A stretch of DNA of 64,000 bases from Bacteroidaceae bacterium (GCA_024401275.1 JAKSLJ010000004.1:1-64000), one strand, 5' to 3'. Shown: positions 9,505 to 17,580, counted from the stretch's first letter. Made by a program: numbers and translations. The notes: generated by a model from the letters alone, not told the origin.

Positions 9505-10812
9505 ATGAAACAGTTCCTTTCCATATTGCTCCTGTGCAACATGTCGCTCGCGGCATTTGCCGTTGATTTCAACCAGTGGTTCCTGAACAAGACTATGCGT
9601 TTTGACTATTACCACGCTGGCTCTGCCACTACCGAGACAATCTACTTCGACGAGATCATCGAAGAGCCGCACTTTGCCGGTTCGAAGACTTCCCTCATTG
9701 ACAATTTCGGCTATGGCGCCTATCGCTTCAGCATCTCCGACAAGGCTTCGGGTACGTTGCTCTATCAGCGTGGCTACTGCACATTGATGCAGGAATGGAT
9801 GACCACACCGGAGGCAAAGACCATGAGTCGCGCGATGCCAGAGAGCATCACTTTCCCCTACCCTCGCAAGGCTGTCACGCTGACCATTGAGGTGCGCGAC
9901 AAGAAGAACGCGTTCCATAAGCTCTACTCGCAAGACATCGATCCTGAGAGCTATTTCATCCGCAAGTTCACGCCAACGCTTGAGACCATGGACATCGCTT
10001 ACCAAGGCAATGCGGAGAAGGCAGTCGATGTTGTCCTCATTCCGGAAGGTTATACCGAGGCAGACAAGGCGGAGTTCATGAAGGACTGCAACAAGTTCGC
10101 GGAGTCTCTCTTCTCTTACGCCCCTTACGGCGACAACAAGCACCGCTTCAACATCCGTGCCGTGTGGGCTCCTTCGCAGGATTCTGGCGTAAGCATTCCG
10201 GGCGAAAACATCTGGAAGAACACGGCTTGCAAGGCAATGTACTACACATTCGATTCGGAGCGTTACCAGATGACCGACGATATGCAGAACCTTCGCGACA
10301 TCGCGGCACATGTTCCATACGATTACATCTACATCATCTCGAACTCGCAGAAGTACGGTGGCGGTGCCATCTACAACTGGTATGGCATAAGTGCCGCACA
10401 TATCTACTCTCGCCCTGAATCCACTCGCAAGACATACGCCCACGAGTTCGGTCATCTGCTTCTTGGTCTTGGCGACGAATATGTCGGCGGCAGCGATACG
10501 GAGATGTATGCCCCAGGCACAGAACCATGGGAAGCAAACCTCACGGCTCTTGTCGATGGCAAGTGCAAATGGCAGGACATGATGGACGCAAAGACTCCTA
10601 TCCCTACGCCACATCCCAAGGGTTACGACAGAGCGAACTCTTACGACATGAAGGATTGGAAACTAGGTGCTTACGAAGGTGGCGGCTATCTCGAGAAAGG
10701 CATCTACCGACCAATGCCAAACTGCATGATGAACTGGATGCACACACAAGACCTCTTCTGCCCTGTTTGCGACAAGACCATCCGTGAGTACATCGCATTC
10801 TTGACGAAATAA
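9505..10812 (+). CDS. Secreted M64 family metallopeptidase (IgA-protease-like)
   Basis: 435 residues. The signal peptide is about 1-19 (MKQFLSILLLCNMSLAAFA). The N-terminal about 150 residues match the M64 N-terminal beta domain. The catalytic domain carries VVLIPEGYTEADKAEF, GGGAIYNWYGISAAH, the zinc motif HEFGH at 313-317 and the downstream LGLGDEYVGG. A late Cys pair (CPVC) may form a disulfide. M64 enzymes cleave proteins at or outside the cell surface; the original member is a Clostridium IgA protease. Its place after the SusCD genes suggests scavenging of proteins or glycoproteins. No promoter was seen, so read-through from upstream is possible. Confidence 0.92.
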   Translation: MKQFLSILLLCNMSLAAFAVDFNQWFLNKTMRFDYYHAGSATTETIYFDEIIEEPHFAGSKTSLIDNFGYGAYRFSISDKASGTLLYQRGYCTLMQEWMTTPEAKTMSRAMPESITFPYPRKAVTLTIEVRDKKNAFHKLYSQDIDPESYFIRKFTPTLETMDIAYQGNAEKAVDVVLIPEGYTEADKAEFMKDCNKFAESLFSYAPYGDNKHRFNIRAVWAPSQDSGVSIPGENIWKNTACKAMYYTFDSERYQMTDDMQNLRDIAAHVPYDYIYIISNSQKYGGGAIYNWYGISAAHIYSRPESTRKTYAHEFGHLLLGLGDEYVGGSDTEMYAPGTEPWEANLTALVDGKCKWQDMMDAKTPIPTPHPKGYDRANSYDMKDWKLGAYEGGGYLEKGIYRPMPNCMMNWMHTQDLFCPVCDKTIREYIAFLTK

Positions 10813-10854
10813 CATACGCCAAGCTTTCCCACTTTCGTTCAAAATCATAAAACA

Positions 10855-10906
10855 AATCTGGCGCAAATCTTCACATTATAATTCATGCAAAGATTTGCGC
10901 CAGATT
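10855..10906. terminator. Perfect 17-bp hairpin after the peptidase gene
   Basis: Arms 10855-10871 and 10890-10906 are exact reverse complements (AATCTGGCGCAAATCTT) around a 17-nt loop. The T-tract is weak (CATTTCTTATTTAT), so it may be a terminator or an mRNA-stabilising stem. Confidence 0.65.
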
Positions 10907-11163
10907 CATTTCTTATTTATGTGAAAGAGAACCGTTCCTAGTCACTTTTTAGTAATTTCTATTAATCTTACATACTTATCAATTCAGAACTGTCTGCGAT
11001 GCGGCTCTACCGTTAGGAGAAGCGACGGACAATGTTGGTTCCATTTCGTGGAACGGCTTGTTAACAAAAACCAAACATGATGAGGAAGGAAATAATTGGA
11101 TTCATAGTTGTATAATTTTAATGTTGTTAATAATTCTATTTATTATGATGTGGAACCTTCTTA
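10907..11163. other. Intergenic region without a supported gene
   Basis: On the minus strand it would be the 3' untranslated part of the 42-codon ORF transcript. It contains a GTTCCA(CGAAA)TGGAAC hairpin near 11038-11054 and a GC-richer segment at 10985-11030 that could be structured. Short frames here have no recognisable family. Confidence 0.35.
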
Positions 11164-11292
11164 TTAGCACCACATTGTGCGGTTTACGAAGTAGTATGAC
11201 ATAGGATTGAGAGCCTGGTAGTGAGTCATCTGCTTGTTGCCTTCTTCTACTGCTTTAACAACGTTCTTGAGTGATGCGATAAACTTTTTCAT
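11164..11292 (-). CDS. Small 42-residue protein of unknown function
   Basis: The ORF starts ATGAAAAAGTTT, reads MKKFIASLKNVVKAVEEG at the N terminus, continues through a Gln/His/Tyr-rich centre and ends YYFVNRTMWC, then TAA. There is no signal peptide; residues 1-17 can form an amphipathic helix and the tail is aromatic with a final Cys. Support for expression is its own TACCTTTG promoter at 11416-11423 and the upstream block shared with the barrel gene at 239-844. Codon use is normal for the window. It could be a peptide, a regulator or a remnant whose leader was conserved. I do not recognise a family. Confidence 0.5.
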   Translation of the reverse strand: MKKFIASLKNVVKAVEEGNKQMTHYQALNPMSYYFVNRTMWC

Positions 11293-11415
11293 AATTTTTG
11301 ATTTTTTAATGAGTTAATGTTTTGAGTTTTGTTTTTTAATGTTTAATGTTTTTTGTCTAACCCTGCATTATAGCCGCCCCTTATCAAGGGGCTCTAAATG
11401 TTTTGTTTGACGATG

Positions 11416-11527
11416 CAAAGGTATGGGGTTTTGAAAAAGTTTCGCAAACAATTCATGAAATGCTTTCGGACAATTCGTGAACTTCACAGCATGTACGCTC
11501 TTTTCATGGTATGTACGGAAAAATCAG
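11416..11527 (-). promoter_or_regulatory. Promoter and upstream operator-like block of the 42-codon ORF
   Basis: The -7 element TACCTTTG occupies 11416-11423 on the minus strand. Upstream TTCATGAA, GTGAACTTCAC and two TGTACG copies (11492 and 11512, 20 bp apart) are in the same order and spacing as at 996-1107. The leader to the ORF is about 115 nt. Confidence 0.65.
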
Positions 11528-11533
11528 CCGAGA

Positions 11534-11569
11534 ATGTTGCAGATGTTGCAGATGTTGCAGATGTTGCAG
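11534..11569. repeat. Four 9-bp tandem repeats (ATGTTGCAG)
   Basis: Four perfect units in tandem. An inverted six-unit array lies at 11824-11877 and a direct three-unit copy at 12390-12416. Confidence 0.9.
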
Positions 11570-11620
11570 TAGCTATATTGGGGCGAAACGGAAACAGAAA
11601 GACCTTATTATATTATTATA

Positions 11621-11760
11621 CCAACAACAATTACTATATGACATTTATCTAATTACAATTACTATAGTCTATTATTCCAATTATAATTACTATAGTCAAT
11701 AATTCCAATAACAATTACTATATCGTATTATTCCAACTACAATTACTATATGGCATATAT
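11621..11760. repeat. Five 28-bp tandem repeats (minisatellite)
   Basis: Units start at 11621, 11649, 11677, 11705 and 11733, each 28 bp with the conserved core AATTACTATA and variable flanks. The five-fold phasing is exact. No ORF is supported across it. It lies between inverted 9-bp arrays. Confidence 0.9.
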
Positions 11761-11823
11761 AACTATTATATAATTGTTGTCCCAAAAATGTCGGGCATAC
11801 CAGATTATGTTGCACAATAGGTA

Positions 11824-11877
11824 CTGCAACAACTGCAACAACTGCAACATTCGCAACATCTGCAACATTCGCAACAA
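11824..11877. repeat. Six 9-bp repeats, inverted relative to 11534-11569
   Basis: Units CTGCAACAA, CTGCAACAA, CTGCAACAT, TCGCAACAT, CTGCAACAT and TCGCAACAA. They are the reverse complement of the ATGTTGCAG array and could pair with it. Confidence 0.85.
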
Positions 11878-12389
11878 TTTTGGCGCCCCCCCCTGTCTCT
11901 GACCTCAGAATGCAAAGTGTAAGCATTTCCGGTCTTTTGCTTACATCCTGATTTCGGCAAGTCGCTGAGAATCTCGCATAATGTTTTCGCGGCTATTTGT
12001 CCGCAAATACCACATTCTCACAAGGATACCATACTTCTGATAATCAGTGTATTACATCAAGAATAGCATATAACTTATTGAGAAAACCCCGAAACGCAAC
12101 CCAAAACACAGCCTGTTACGAGGCAAAAGTCCTAGGGAAACGAGTCGTAATCCTTAGGATTTCACATCGTTTCCCTATGCCTTTCAAAAACCACCCCAAA
12201 ATTAGGCTGAAATTAAAGGCTGAAAGCGCTATTATTGCTCTGTAGCCAATTATCTGAGTCAAAAATCGAACAACACCGAAACTGACATTTTGTAAGCATT
12301 TCGCGCTTATTGCTAACAGGTCATGGAGATGCGGTACCTTCACCGCTCCAAATGGCTGAGAAATTCCGGTCAAAGCATGTTTCAGAAAA
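11878..12389. other. Intergenic region without a supported gene
   Basis: Short frames on both strands show no family features. I see a partial palindrome near 12128-12172 but no clear promoter or RNA gene. Confidence 0.3.
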
Positions 12390-12416
12390 TGTTGCAGATG
12401 TTGCAGATGTTGCAGT
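12390..12416. repeat. Three 9-bp repeats (ATGTTGCAG)
   Basis: Same unit and orientation as 11534-11569. The following TACCT mirrors AGGTA before the inverted array, so 11819-11877 and 12390-12421 form an inverted repeat. Confidence 0.85.
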
Positions 12417-12431
12417 ACCTATAATAGCCAC

Positions 12432-12460
12432 AAAAAAGAGCCGGAGGGCTTCTCCGACTC
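12432..12460 (-). terminator. Rho-independent terminator of the BspA-like gene
   Basis: On the minus strand GAGTCGGAG pairs with CTCCGGCTC (one G-T pair) and is followed by TTTTTT. The other two BspA genes carry nearly the same terminator. Confidence 0.85.
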
Positions 12461-12486
12461 TGAATGTTATTACGCAAATGGCTGCT

Positions 12487-14136
12487 TTACTTCTTTACGA
12501 CAACCATTTTGGTTTCGCCGTTCTTCTTTACAACATAGATGCCCGACTTGGTTGGCACATCAACCTTCACGCCGTTGAGGGTGTAGAACTCCACATCGCC
12601 GTACTTGTTGCTTATATCAGACAGCGTTATGGCTGTCGTGCCGTCAAGGAGCAGGGCGAGAGCGTCATCATCGCTTGAATAGCTGTCAAGTTTCAGAAGA
12701 TAAACAACATCGTCAATATCTGTGCGACCGTCAAGGTTCAAGTCGCCTTCGGCGTATTTCTTTATGGTTTCCTTTAGAGTGGATATCTCGGATTCAAGGG
12801 CGGAAATTCTAGCTTTAAGTGCATCTACATCTTCATCGTCAGAATCGTTTCCGTCAATGATATTTATGAATTCTTTCCATACCTCGGCTGAGGCGTAGGC
12901 CTCTTTTGTTCCCTTTGGCACATATAATTTACAATCGTCTTTGTTGACTCCATAGAAAGTACCAGAATCATAGGCTGTAGGTGGTGTTATAGCTTGACTA
13001 TGAATCTCTTTTAGGCCGGAACAACCAGCGAACGCATAGCCTCTAATGCTCGTGACGGAATTAGGGATGGTGACAGAGGTTAGGCCGGTACAATCTAAGA
13101 ACGCCATGTATCCAATGCTCGTGACGGAATTCGGGATGGCGATTGAGGTAAGGCCGGAACACTGAGAGAACGCAGCGTATCCAATGCTCGTGACGGAATT
13201 CGGGATGATTGTATTCTGACATCCTGATATCAGTGTGTTGGTACTCGTCTCAATTATTGCATTGCAATTATCTCGACTGTCATAGTTTGGATTTCCTTTT
13301 TCTACCATTATAGAGGTAAGGCCGTAACAATAAGAGAACGCCCAGTCTCCAATGCTCTTGACGGAATTCGGGATGGTGATAGAGCTAAGGCCGGAACAAT
13401 TAGAGAACGCACGTTCTCCAATGCTCGTGACGGAATTCGGGATGGTGATAGAGGTAAGGTCGGAACAATAACTGAACGCATCGGATCCAATGCTCGTGAC
13501 GGAATTCGGGATGGTGACTGAGGTAAGGCCGGAACAATTAGCGAACGCAGCGTCTCCAATGCTCGTGACGGAATTCGGGATGGTGACAGAGGTAAGGCCG
13601 GAACAACCATGGAACGCCTTGTATCTAATGCTCGTGACGGAATTCGGGATGGTGATGGAGGTAAGGCCGGAACACCACTCGAACGCAGCGCCTCCAATGC
13701 TCGTGACGGAATTTGGGATGGTGACAGAGGTAAGGCCGGAACAACCATAGAACGCTTCGTATCCAATGCTCGTGACGGAATTTCCTATGGTGACAGAGGT
13801 AAGGCCGGAACACCAATAGAACGCCTTTTCTCCAATGCTCGTGACGGAATTCGGAATGGTGACAGAGGTTAGGGCGGAACAATTATAGAACGCATTGACT
13901 CCAATGTTCGTGACGCCATCTTCTATTTGTACCTTGATGATCTTACTTCTGTTATTGTCCCAAGGAACGGAAAACGAAAAAGCATAGTTTCCCATCTCCC
14001 CGCTACCGGATATCACCAGAGTACCGTCATCGTTAAGGACGAATGTGACATTAGCGCCACAGGAACCTGATTGAATTACGGCATTGGCGGTGATGGTCAA
14101 TGCCACAAAAGCTAAAAGGGTAAGTATTCTTTTCAT
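12487..14136 (-). CDS. BspA-like leucine-rich repeat surface protein with coiled coil and dockerin-like motif
   Basis: 549 residues. The signal peptide is about 1-19 ([19 protein letters not shown]). A short beta segment is followed by about 11 LRR_5 units of 23 residues ([19 protein letters not shown]), one expanded by a 33-residue insert containing [19 protein letters not shown]. Then come a coiled coil ([20 protein letters not shown]), a single calcium-loop dockerin-like element ([18 protein letters not shown]) and a C-terminal tail with [18 protein letters not shown]. BspA-type proteins mediate adhesion in oral and gut Bacteroidales. The 69-bp DNA repeats allow slippage and recombination with the paralogs at 56.7 and 58.4 kb. 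Confidence 0.9.
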   Translation of the reverse strand: MKRILTLLAFVALTITANAVIQSGSCGANVTFVLNDDGTLVISGSGEMGNYAFSFSVPWDNNRSKIIKVQIEDGVTNIGVNAFYNCSALTSVTIPNSVTSIGEKAFYWCSGLTSVTIGNSVTSIGYEAFYGCSGLTSVTIPNSVTSIGGAAFEWCSGLTSITIPNSVTSIRYKAFHGCSGLTSVTIPNSVTSIGDAAFANCSGLTSVTIPNSVTSIGSDAFSYCSDLTSITIPNSVTSIGERAFSNCSGLSSITIPNSVKSIGDWAFSYCYGLTSIMVEKGNPNYDSRDNCNAIIETSTNTLISGCQNTIIPNSVTSIGYAAFSQCSGLTSIAIPNSVTSIGYMAFLDCTGLTSVTIPNSVTSIRGYAFAGCSGLKEIHSQAITPPTAYDSGTFYGVNKDDCKLYVPKGTKEAYASAEVWKEFINIIDGNDSDDEDVDALKARISALESEISTLKETIKKYAEGDLNLDGRTDIDDVVYLLKLDSYSSDDDALALLLDGTTAITLSDISNKYGDVEFYTLNGVKVDVPTKSGIYVVKKNGETKMVVVKK

Positions 14137-14202
14137 AGAATAAACACATGCAGAATGGCTGCCTTATCTGCGGCTAAAGAGAACGAACACACAAACTATA
14201 CA

Positions 14203-14517
14203 AAACAAAAAAAGCGTGGAGCCGTACGTTACCCGTCCCACGATTTGAGGCCTTCGCATTGCCCTACTTAATTGAACGAGCAACACCGAAGCCCACGCTT
14301 TGCAGTATATGTATGACAGACTTGCGCCAATACCCAATTATGGCTAGCGTAAGTGAGGTCGATATATACCACACCAGTGAGCATCTACGTTGCATGTTCT
14401 TGATTAAGTATGAAAGTTGCGAAGTTTCAAATCGTCAAGAAACAAGCGCGTAAACGCCATTCCGAAATGTAAGTGCCCTCCCGAGCCTTTACCCTTCATG
14501 GGCTTCGGATATCAAAA
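14203..14517 (-). ncRNA. Candidate structured non-coding RNA (unknown family)
   Basis: A TACCTTTG promoter lies at 14526-14533 on the minus strand and a terminator-like hairpin (CGTGG/CCACG, 14215-14242) is followed by a T-rich tract at 14202-14213. Between them no coding frame is credible. A long-range 12-bp helix (14286-14297 with 14497-14508, one wobble) closes about 200 nt. Inside it CTTGCGC/GCGTAAG (14321-14327/14347-14353) and GTGaGGT/ACCaCAC (14353-14374) form hairpins. RNase P, SRP and tmRNA signatures are absent. It could instead be the long leader of the BspA gene, which starts about 65 bp beyond the terminator. Confidence 0.5.
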
Positions 14518-14525
14518 GGACGCTG

Positions 14526-14533
14526 CAAAGGTA
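14526..14533 (-). promoter_or_regulatory. -7 element of the candidate RNA
   Basis: TACCTTTG followed by CAGCG on the minus strand, 384 bp before the BspA start. Confidence 0.6.
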
Positions 14534-14640
14534 AAGGTTTTATTTCAAATAACAAAAAAAAACAAGAAAAAGTGCATTGCAAACTAAATGTTTGCGGGCA
14601 CGGCAATAAAAAAGCGGCAGAATCTGCCGCCAATAATGTA

Positions 14641-14785
14641 GAGCTTTTGCCCTTACAGGGCGCTCCAATGCCGCTTAACTATAACCCAGGGTGTCGCTTC
14701 GCTTGCCCTGGGCTAGGTGCTCATTGGGCTTTCAGCCCGTTGAATTGTCCTGGGCTAGGAGTTGATTGAGCTTGCAGCCCGTTTT
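14641..14785. repeat. Dispersed palindromic repeat (AGGGCGCTCCAATG / CCAGGGTGTCGCTTCGC)
   Basis: It carries nested palindromes (GCCCTTACAGGGC, CCCAGGGTGTC...GCCCTGGG, GGGCTTTCAGCCC). The reverse complement of the same modules occurs at 56638-56705 and 58097-58210. The protein reading it gives is repeat-derived. Confidence 0.8.
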
Positions 14786-14797
14786 ACTTCGATTCTG

Positions 14798-15640
14798 TTA
14801 TTTCCCGAAATGATTGAACAGGAAGAGAATGATGCCATCAAAACAGCGTGCTGGCAACACTGTGTGCAAGATTCGCATGGATGCATTTCCGATTCCAAAG
14901 GCATAGCGCGCCTTAGGATGGCGAGAGGTTACTGCCTTATAGACATGCTTGGCAGCTTTCTCCGTTGAAGTCATAAGATTGTAAGGATTACGACCGTACA
15001 TCATCTCGAACACATTTGCCATTCGCCCTGCATTCTCTTCATAGACAGTATCCGTAGAAGCCTTGCGGAGTTGCTTTGCCGCAATCCTTCCCCAGTCGCT
15101 ATAGACACCACCAGGCTCAACGATGGCAACATCAATGCCGTATCGCTTGACTTCCATTCGTGTAGCATCGCTCAATGCTTCCACCGCGTATTTGCTGGCA
15201 TTATACCAACCGGCAAAGCAGAAGGTGATATGACCGGCTATAGAAGCGACATTTACGATGCGACCACTCTTCTGAAGGCGCATATGTGGCAGAACAAGTT
15301 GCGTCATGCGAGCCAAGCCTATGACATTGACATCCAGTTGGCGCTGTGCATTCTCAAGACTTGTCGTTTCCATTGGTCCCAGTTCACCATAGCCGGCATT
15401 GTTGACAAGGACATCAATCCTGCTTTCCTCGTGCATTATGTAATCTACCGCTTCTTTTGCAGAATCATCGGAAGTAACGTCAAGGGCAACGGGCATGACA
15501 CCGTACTGACGAAGTGTTTCCATCCTTTCCGTACGGCGTGCTGCTCCATAAACCTTGTGCCCTTTCTCTGCAAGCATCCGAGCAGTTTCATAGCCGATGC
15601 CACTGCTTGCTCCTGTAATAAGTACTACGAGTTTGTTCAT
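14798..15640 (-). CDS. Short-chain dehydrogenase/reductase (17-beta-HSD-like SDR)
   Basis: 280 residues. The Rossmann N terminus has the NAD(P) motif TGASSGIG (about 9-16), DV at about 54 and NNAG at about 83-86. The catalytic Ser is in NVASIAGH and the YNASK motif follows at about 148-152. The C-terminal part after PGG is longer than the minimal fold, as in classical SDRs acting on hydrophobic or polyol substrates. The substrate cannot be told. It is monocistronic; the promoter TAACTTTG at 15709-15716 gives a leader of about 60 nt. Confidence 0.9.
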   Translation of the reverse strand: MNKLVVLITGASSGIGYETARMLAEKGHKVYGAARRTERMETLRQYGVMPVALDVTSDDSAKEAVDYIMHEESRIDVLVNNAGYGELGPMETTSLENAQRQLDVNVIGLARMTQLVLPHMRLQKSGRIVNVASIAGHITFCFAGWYNASKYAVEALSDATRMEVKRYGIDVAIVEPGGVYSDWGRIAAKQLRKASTDTVYEENAGRMANVFEMMYGRNPYNLMTSTEKAAKHVYKAVTSRHPKARYAFGIGNASMRILHTVLPARCFDGIILFLFNHFGK

Positions 15641-15708
15641 TTTTGTTTATCGCTTTTTGAAGGTTGGTAATAACGTTATGGCTGACGCCCGTTTCTAATT
15701 TGCGAGTG

Positions 15709-15716
15709 CAAAGTTA
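15709..15716 (-). promoter_or_regulatory. -7 element of the SDR gene
   Basis: TAACTTTG followed by CACTCGC on the minus strand. Confidence 0.65.
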
Positions 15717-15882
15717 CAACAATATTTGGAAAAGCAATGCCCTATCCTAAAAAATATCGGAAATAACTCTATTTGTTGCGTGCTGACTCAGGTAATCAAG
15801 CAGTGGTACATCCAGAAGTTTGGTGGAAAGTGGTTGTAAAATTTACTCTCTTTTAGGTATTGTGGGGCAAAGGGAAAGTCTG

Positions 15883-15890
15883 TACCTTTG
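15883..15890 (+). promoter_or_regulatory. -7 element before the degenerate barrel gene
   Basis: TACCTTTG followed by CACTCGC, with TTG at 15860-15862, 20 bp upstream. Confidence 0.6.
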
Positions 15891-15943
15891 CACTCGCAAA
15901 TCTGAGACGAACGGCACTTGGTACAATCGCTTTACAAGACGTA

Positions 15944-16414
15944 AAAATGTATTCCGCGTCTGTCCGAAAGATGATGGCGTCTTTGGCATAGCAGAAGTGT
16001 CGTACACCCATGGAGGCAGTTCTTATTTCCTGGGCAATGCTTTACATTGCAAGGAAGGGGTAAGCGCTACGCCTTGGTTCTACACAGAGCAAAACATTAC
16101 CCCTAATCTCACCTTGCTTACGGGCTATTCGCATGCCTTCACGTCAGCAGCAGAGTGCAAGGATTTCGTCGGCTTGGGCGCCCTTTATGAGTTGGGCAGA
16201 TGTCAGTTGGGAGCTTTTACGGATTATGCTAATTTTGTGGAGAGATGAGTTTGCCACCGAACTAACTTGCAAGACTTCGGTTTTTCAGTACTTGGATATC
16301 CAACCGACAGTTCACCTTATCACTACTGATGGCAGTTTGCAATGTGCTGCAACGCTGCGTTTGGCATTACATATAAACTACCCGAGCAAAAAACAAATAC
16401 CCACTTATGGGTAA
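15944..16414 (+). pseudogene. Degenerate outer-membrane beta-barrel gene
   Basis: One frame (to 16248) reads DGVFGIAEVSYTHGGSSYFL ... GAFTDYANFVER. A second frame then continues DEFATELTCKTSVFQYLDIQ and ends ALHINYPSKKQIPTYG. Together they look like the last strands of a small barrel, so a frameshift near 16235-16248 is likely. No signal peptide or proper start follows the promoter at 15883, so the 5' part is also lost. The next gene has a closely similar promoter sequence. Confidence 0.5.
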
Positions 16415-16474
16415 AAACAACAAGGATTGAACATTTTACGATGCCCAATTCTTGCATGTTTGGAGAAAACTCTG

Positions 16475-16482
16475 TACCTTTG
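16475..16482 (+). promoter_or_regulatory. -7 element of the hemerythrin-LuxR regulator
   Basis: TACCTTTG followed by CAC, with TTG at 16452-16454, 20 bp upstream. The start codon is 19 bp downstream, so the leader is very short. Confidence 0.7.
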
Positions 16483-16500
16483 CACTAAAATTCAGGCAAT

Positions 16501-17460
16501 ATGAAGAATATAAAAATGTATGAGGCTGACGACAAGATGATCAACCTCATTCGCGATGACCATAGTCTTCTGCACATGCTTGGTGCCTTTGGCATCAAGC
16601 TGGGTTTTGGCGACAAGACCGTCCGTGAGGTATGCGAGGAGCAGGAGGTCGATACCTACACATTCATGACCGTAGTCAACTTTGCCATCAATGGTCATCT
16701 CAACAGGAAATCCATTGGTAAACTCTCAGTCATCACACTGCTGCGCTATCTGCGTGCAGCACACGCCTTCTTCCTCGACTTCGAACTCCCATTCATACGC
16801 AAGGAGCTGAAGGATGCGCTCGACGAAAACGACAATCTCGCGCATCTCATTCTGAAACTTTATGACGGCTATGCTCACTCTTTGCGTTCTCACATGAACT
16901 ACGAGGAGAAGACGCTCTTCCCCTACGTCGAAAAATTGATTGCTGGCAAGGTTTCTAACGACACTTTTGTCGAAACTTTCTCGAAGCACCATGACCAGAC
17001 CGACCAACGTCTCACTGAGCTCAAGGACATCATCATCAAGTACTTGCCTTCGGACAATCTGCGCAACAATCAGCTCAGTGCTACACTCTTCGACATCTAC
17101 AACTCCGAGCGAATGCTCTATCAGCATGTTGAAATTGAGGAGCGTATCTTCCTGCCTGCCATCCGATTGCTTGAACAGCAATGCCGACAGAACGATGTGT
17201 CACAGCGTATATCCAATATGATTACAGGAGGCGATGAGACCTCTCAAGAAACACTTTCCGAGCGAGAGAAGGAGATTATCGTCTGTGTTGTTCAGGGAAT
17301 GTCGAACAAGGAGATTGCAGACCATCTCTTTATCTCCACCAATACGGTCACAACCCATCGTCGCAACATTGCGCGCAAGTTGCAGATTCACTCTCCTGCA
17401 GGACTCACAATCTATGCAATCGTAAATAATTTGGTGGATATCTCTACCGTGAAACTGTAG
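16501..17460 (+). CDS. Hemerythrin-like sensor fused to a LuxR-type HTH regulator
   Basis: 319 residues. Residues about 20-65 (DHSLLHMLGAFGIKLGFGDK, then REVCEEQEVDTYTFMTVV) resemble the ScdA/RIC N-terminal domain of Fe-S repair proteins. Residues about 90-235 have the His/Glu pattern of a di-iron four-helix hemerythrin domain (YAHSLRSHMNYEEKTLFPYV, FSKHHDQTD, QHVEIEERIFLPAI). Residues about 250-312 are a LuxR/GerE HTH (LSEREKEIIVCVVQGMSNKE, then STNTVTTHRRNIARKL). This is probably a one-component sensor of O2, NO or iron. The downstream neighbour is an oxygen-labile Fe-S fumarase, a plausible target. No membrane segment. Confidence 0.85.
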   Translation: MKNIKMYEADDKMINLIRDDHSLLHMLGAFGIKLGFGDKTVREVCEEQEVDTYTFMTVVNFAINGHLNRKSIGKLSVITLLRYLRAAHAFFLDFELPFIRKELKDALDENDNLAHLILKLYDGYAHSLRSHMNYEEKTLFPYVEKLIAGKVSNDTFVETFSKHHDQTDQRLTELKDIIIKYLPSDNLRNNQLSATLFDIYNSERMLYQHVEIEERIFLPAIRLLEQQCRQNDVSQRISNMITGGDETSQETLSEREKEIIVCVVQGMSNKEIADHLFISTNTVTTHRRNIARKLQIHSPAGLTIYAIVNNLVDISTVKL

Positions 17461-17572
17461 TATATAATTTGAAATAGTATTAAGAATCGGCGATTATCCG
17501 CGTTTTTTGCACAAATTTCAACGGTATCTTTCAAAAGTAACCCGAATATTTCCGTTTTAAATAAATAATGTG

Positions 17573-17580
17573 TAAATTTG
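17573..17580 (+). promoter_or_regulatory. -7 element of the fumarase gene
   Basis: TAAATTTG followed by CAC, 30 bp before the start codon. Confidence 0.7.

Noticed and set aside
10981-11075. 21- to 31-codon frame with MEPTLSVASPNGRAASQTVLN on the minus strand
   Set aside because: No start context or family; it lies in the probable 3' UTR of the 42-codon ORF and overlaps a hairpin.
11398-11652. 84-codon ORF with ENVADVADVADVA
   Set aside because: It crosses the promoter block and the 9-bp array; the residues come from the repeat.
11621-11760. CRISPR array
   Set aside because: Units of 28 bp are directly tandem with no unique spacers, and no cas genes are present.
13308-13882. Repetitive ORFs on both strands inside the BspA gene
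   Set aside because: They are alternative frames of the 69-bp LRR repeats; only the minus frame with signal peptide and LRR motifs is coding.
14473-14769. 98-codon ORF with PGLGAHWAFSPLNCPGLG
   Set aside because: Product of the dispersed palindromic repeat at 14641-14785.
15071-15670. 199-codon ORF opposite the SDR gene
   Set aside because: Antisense shadow of a clear SDR with full catalytic motifs.
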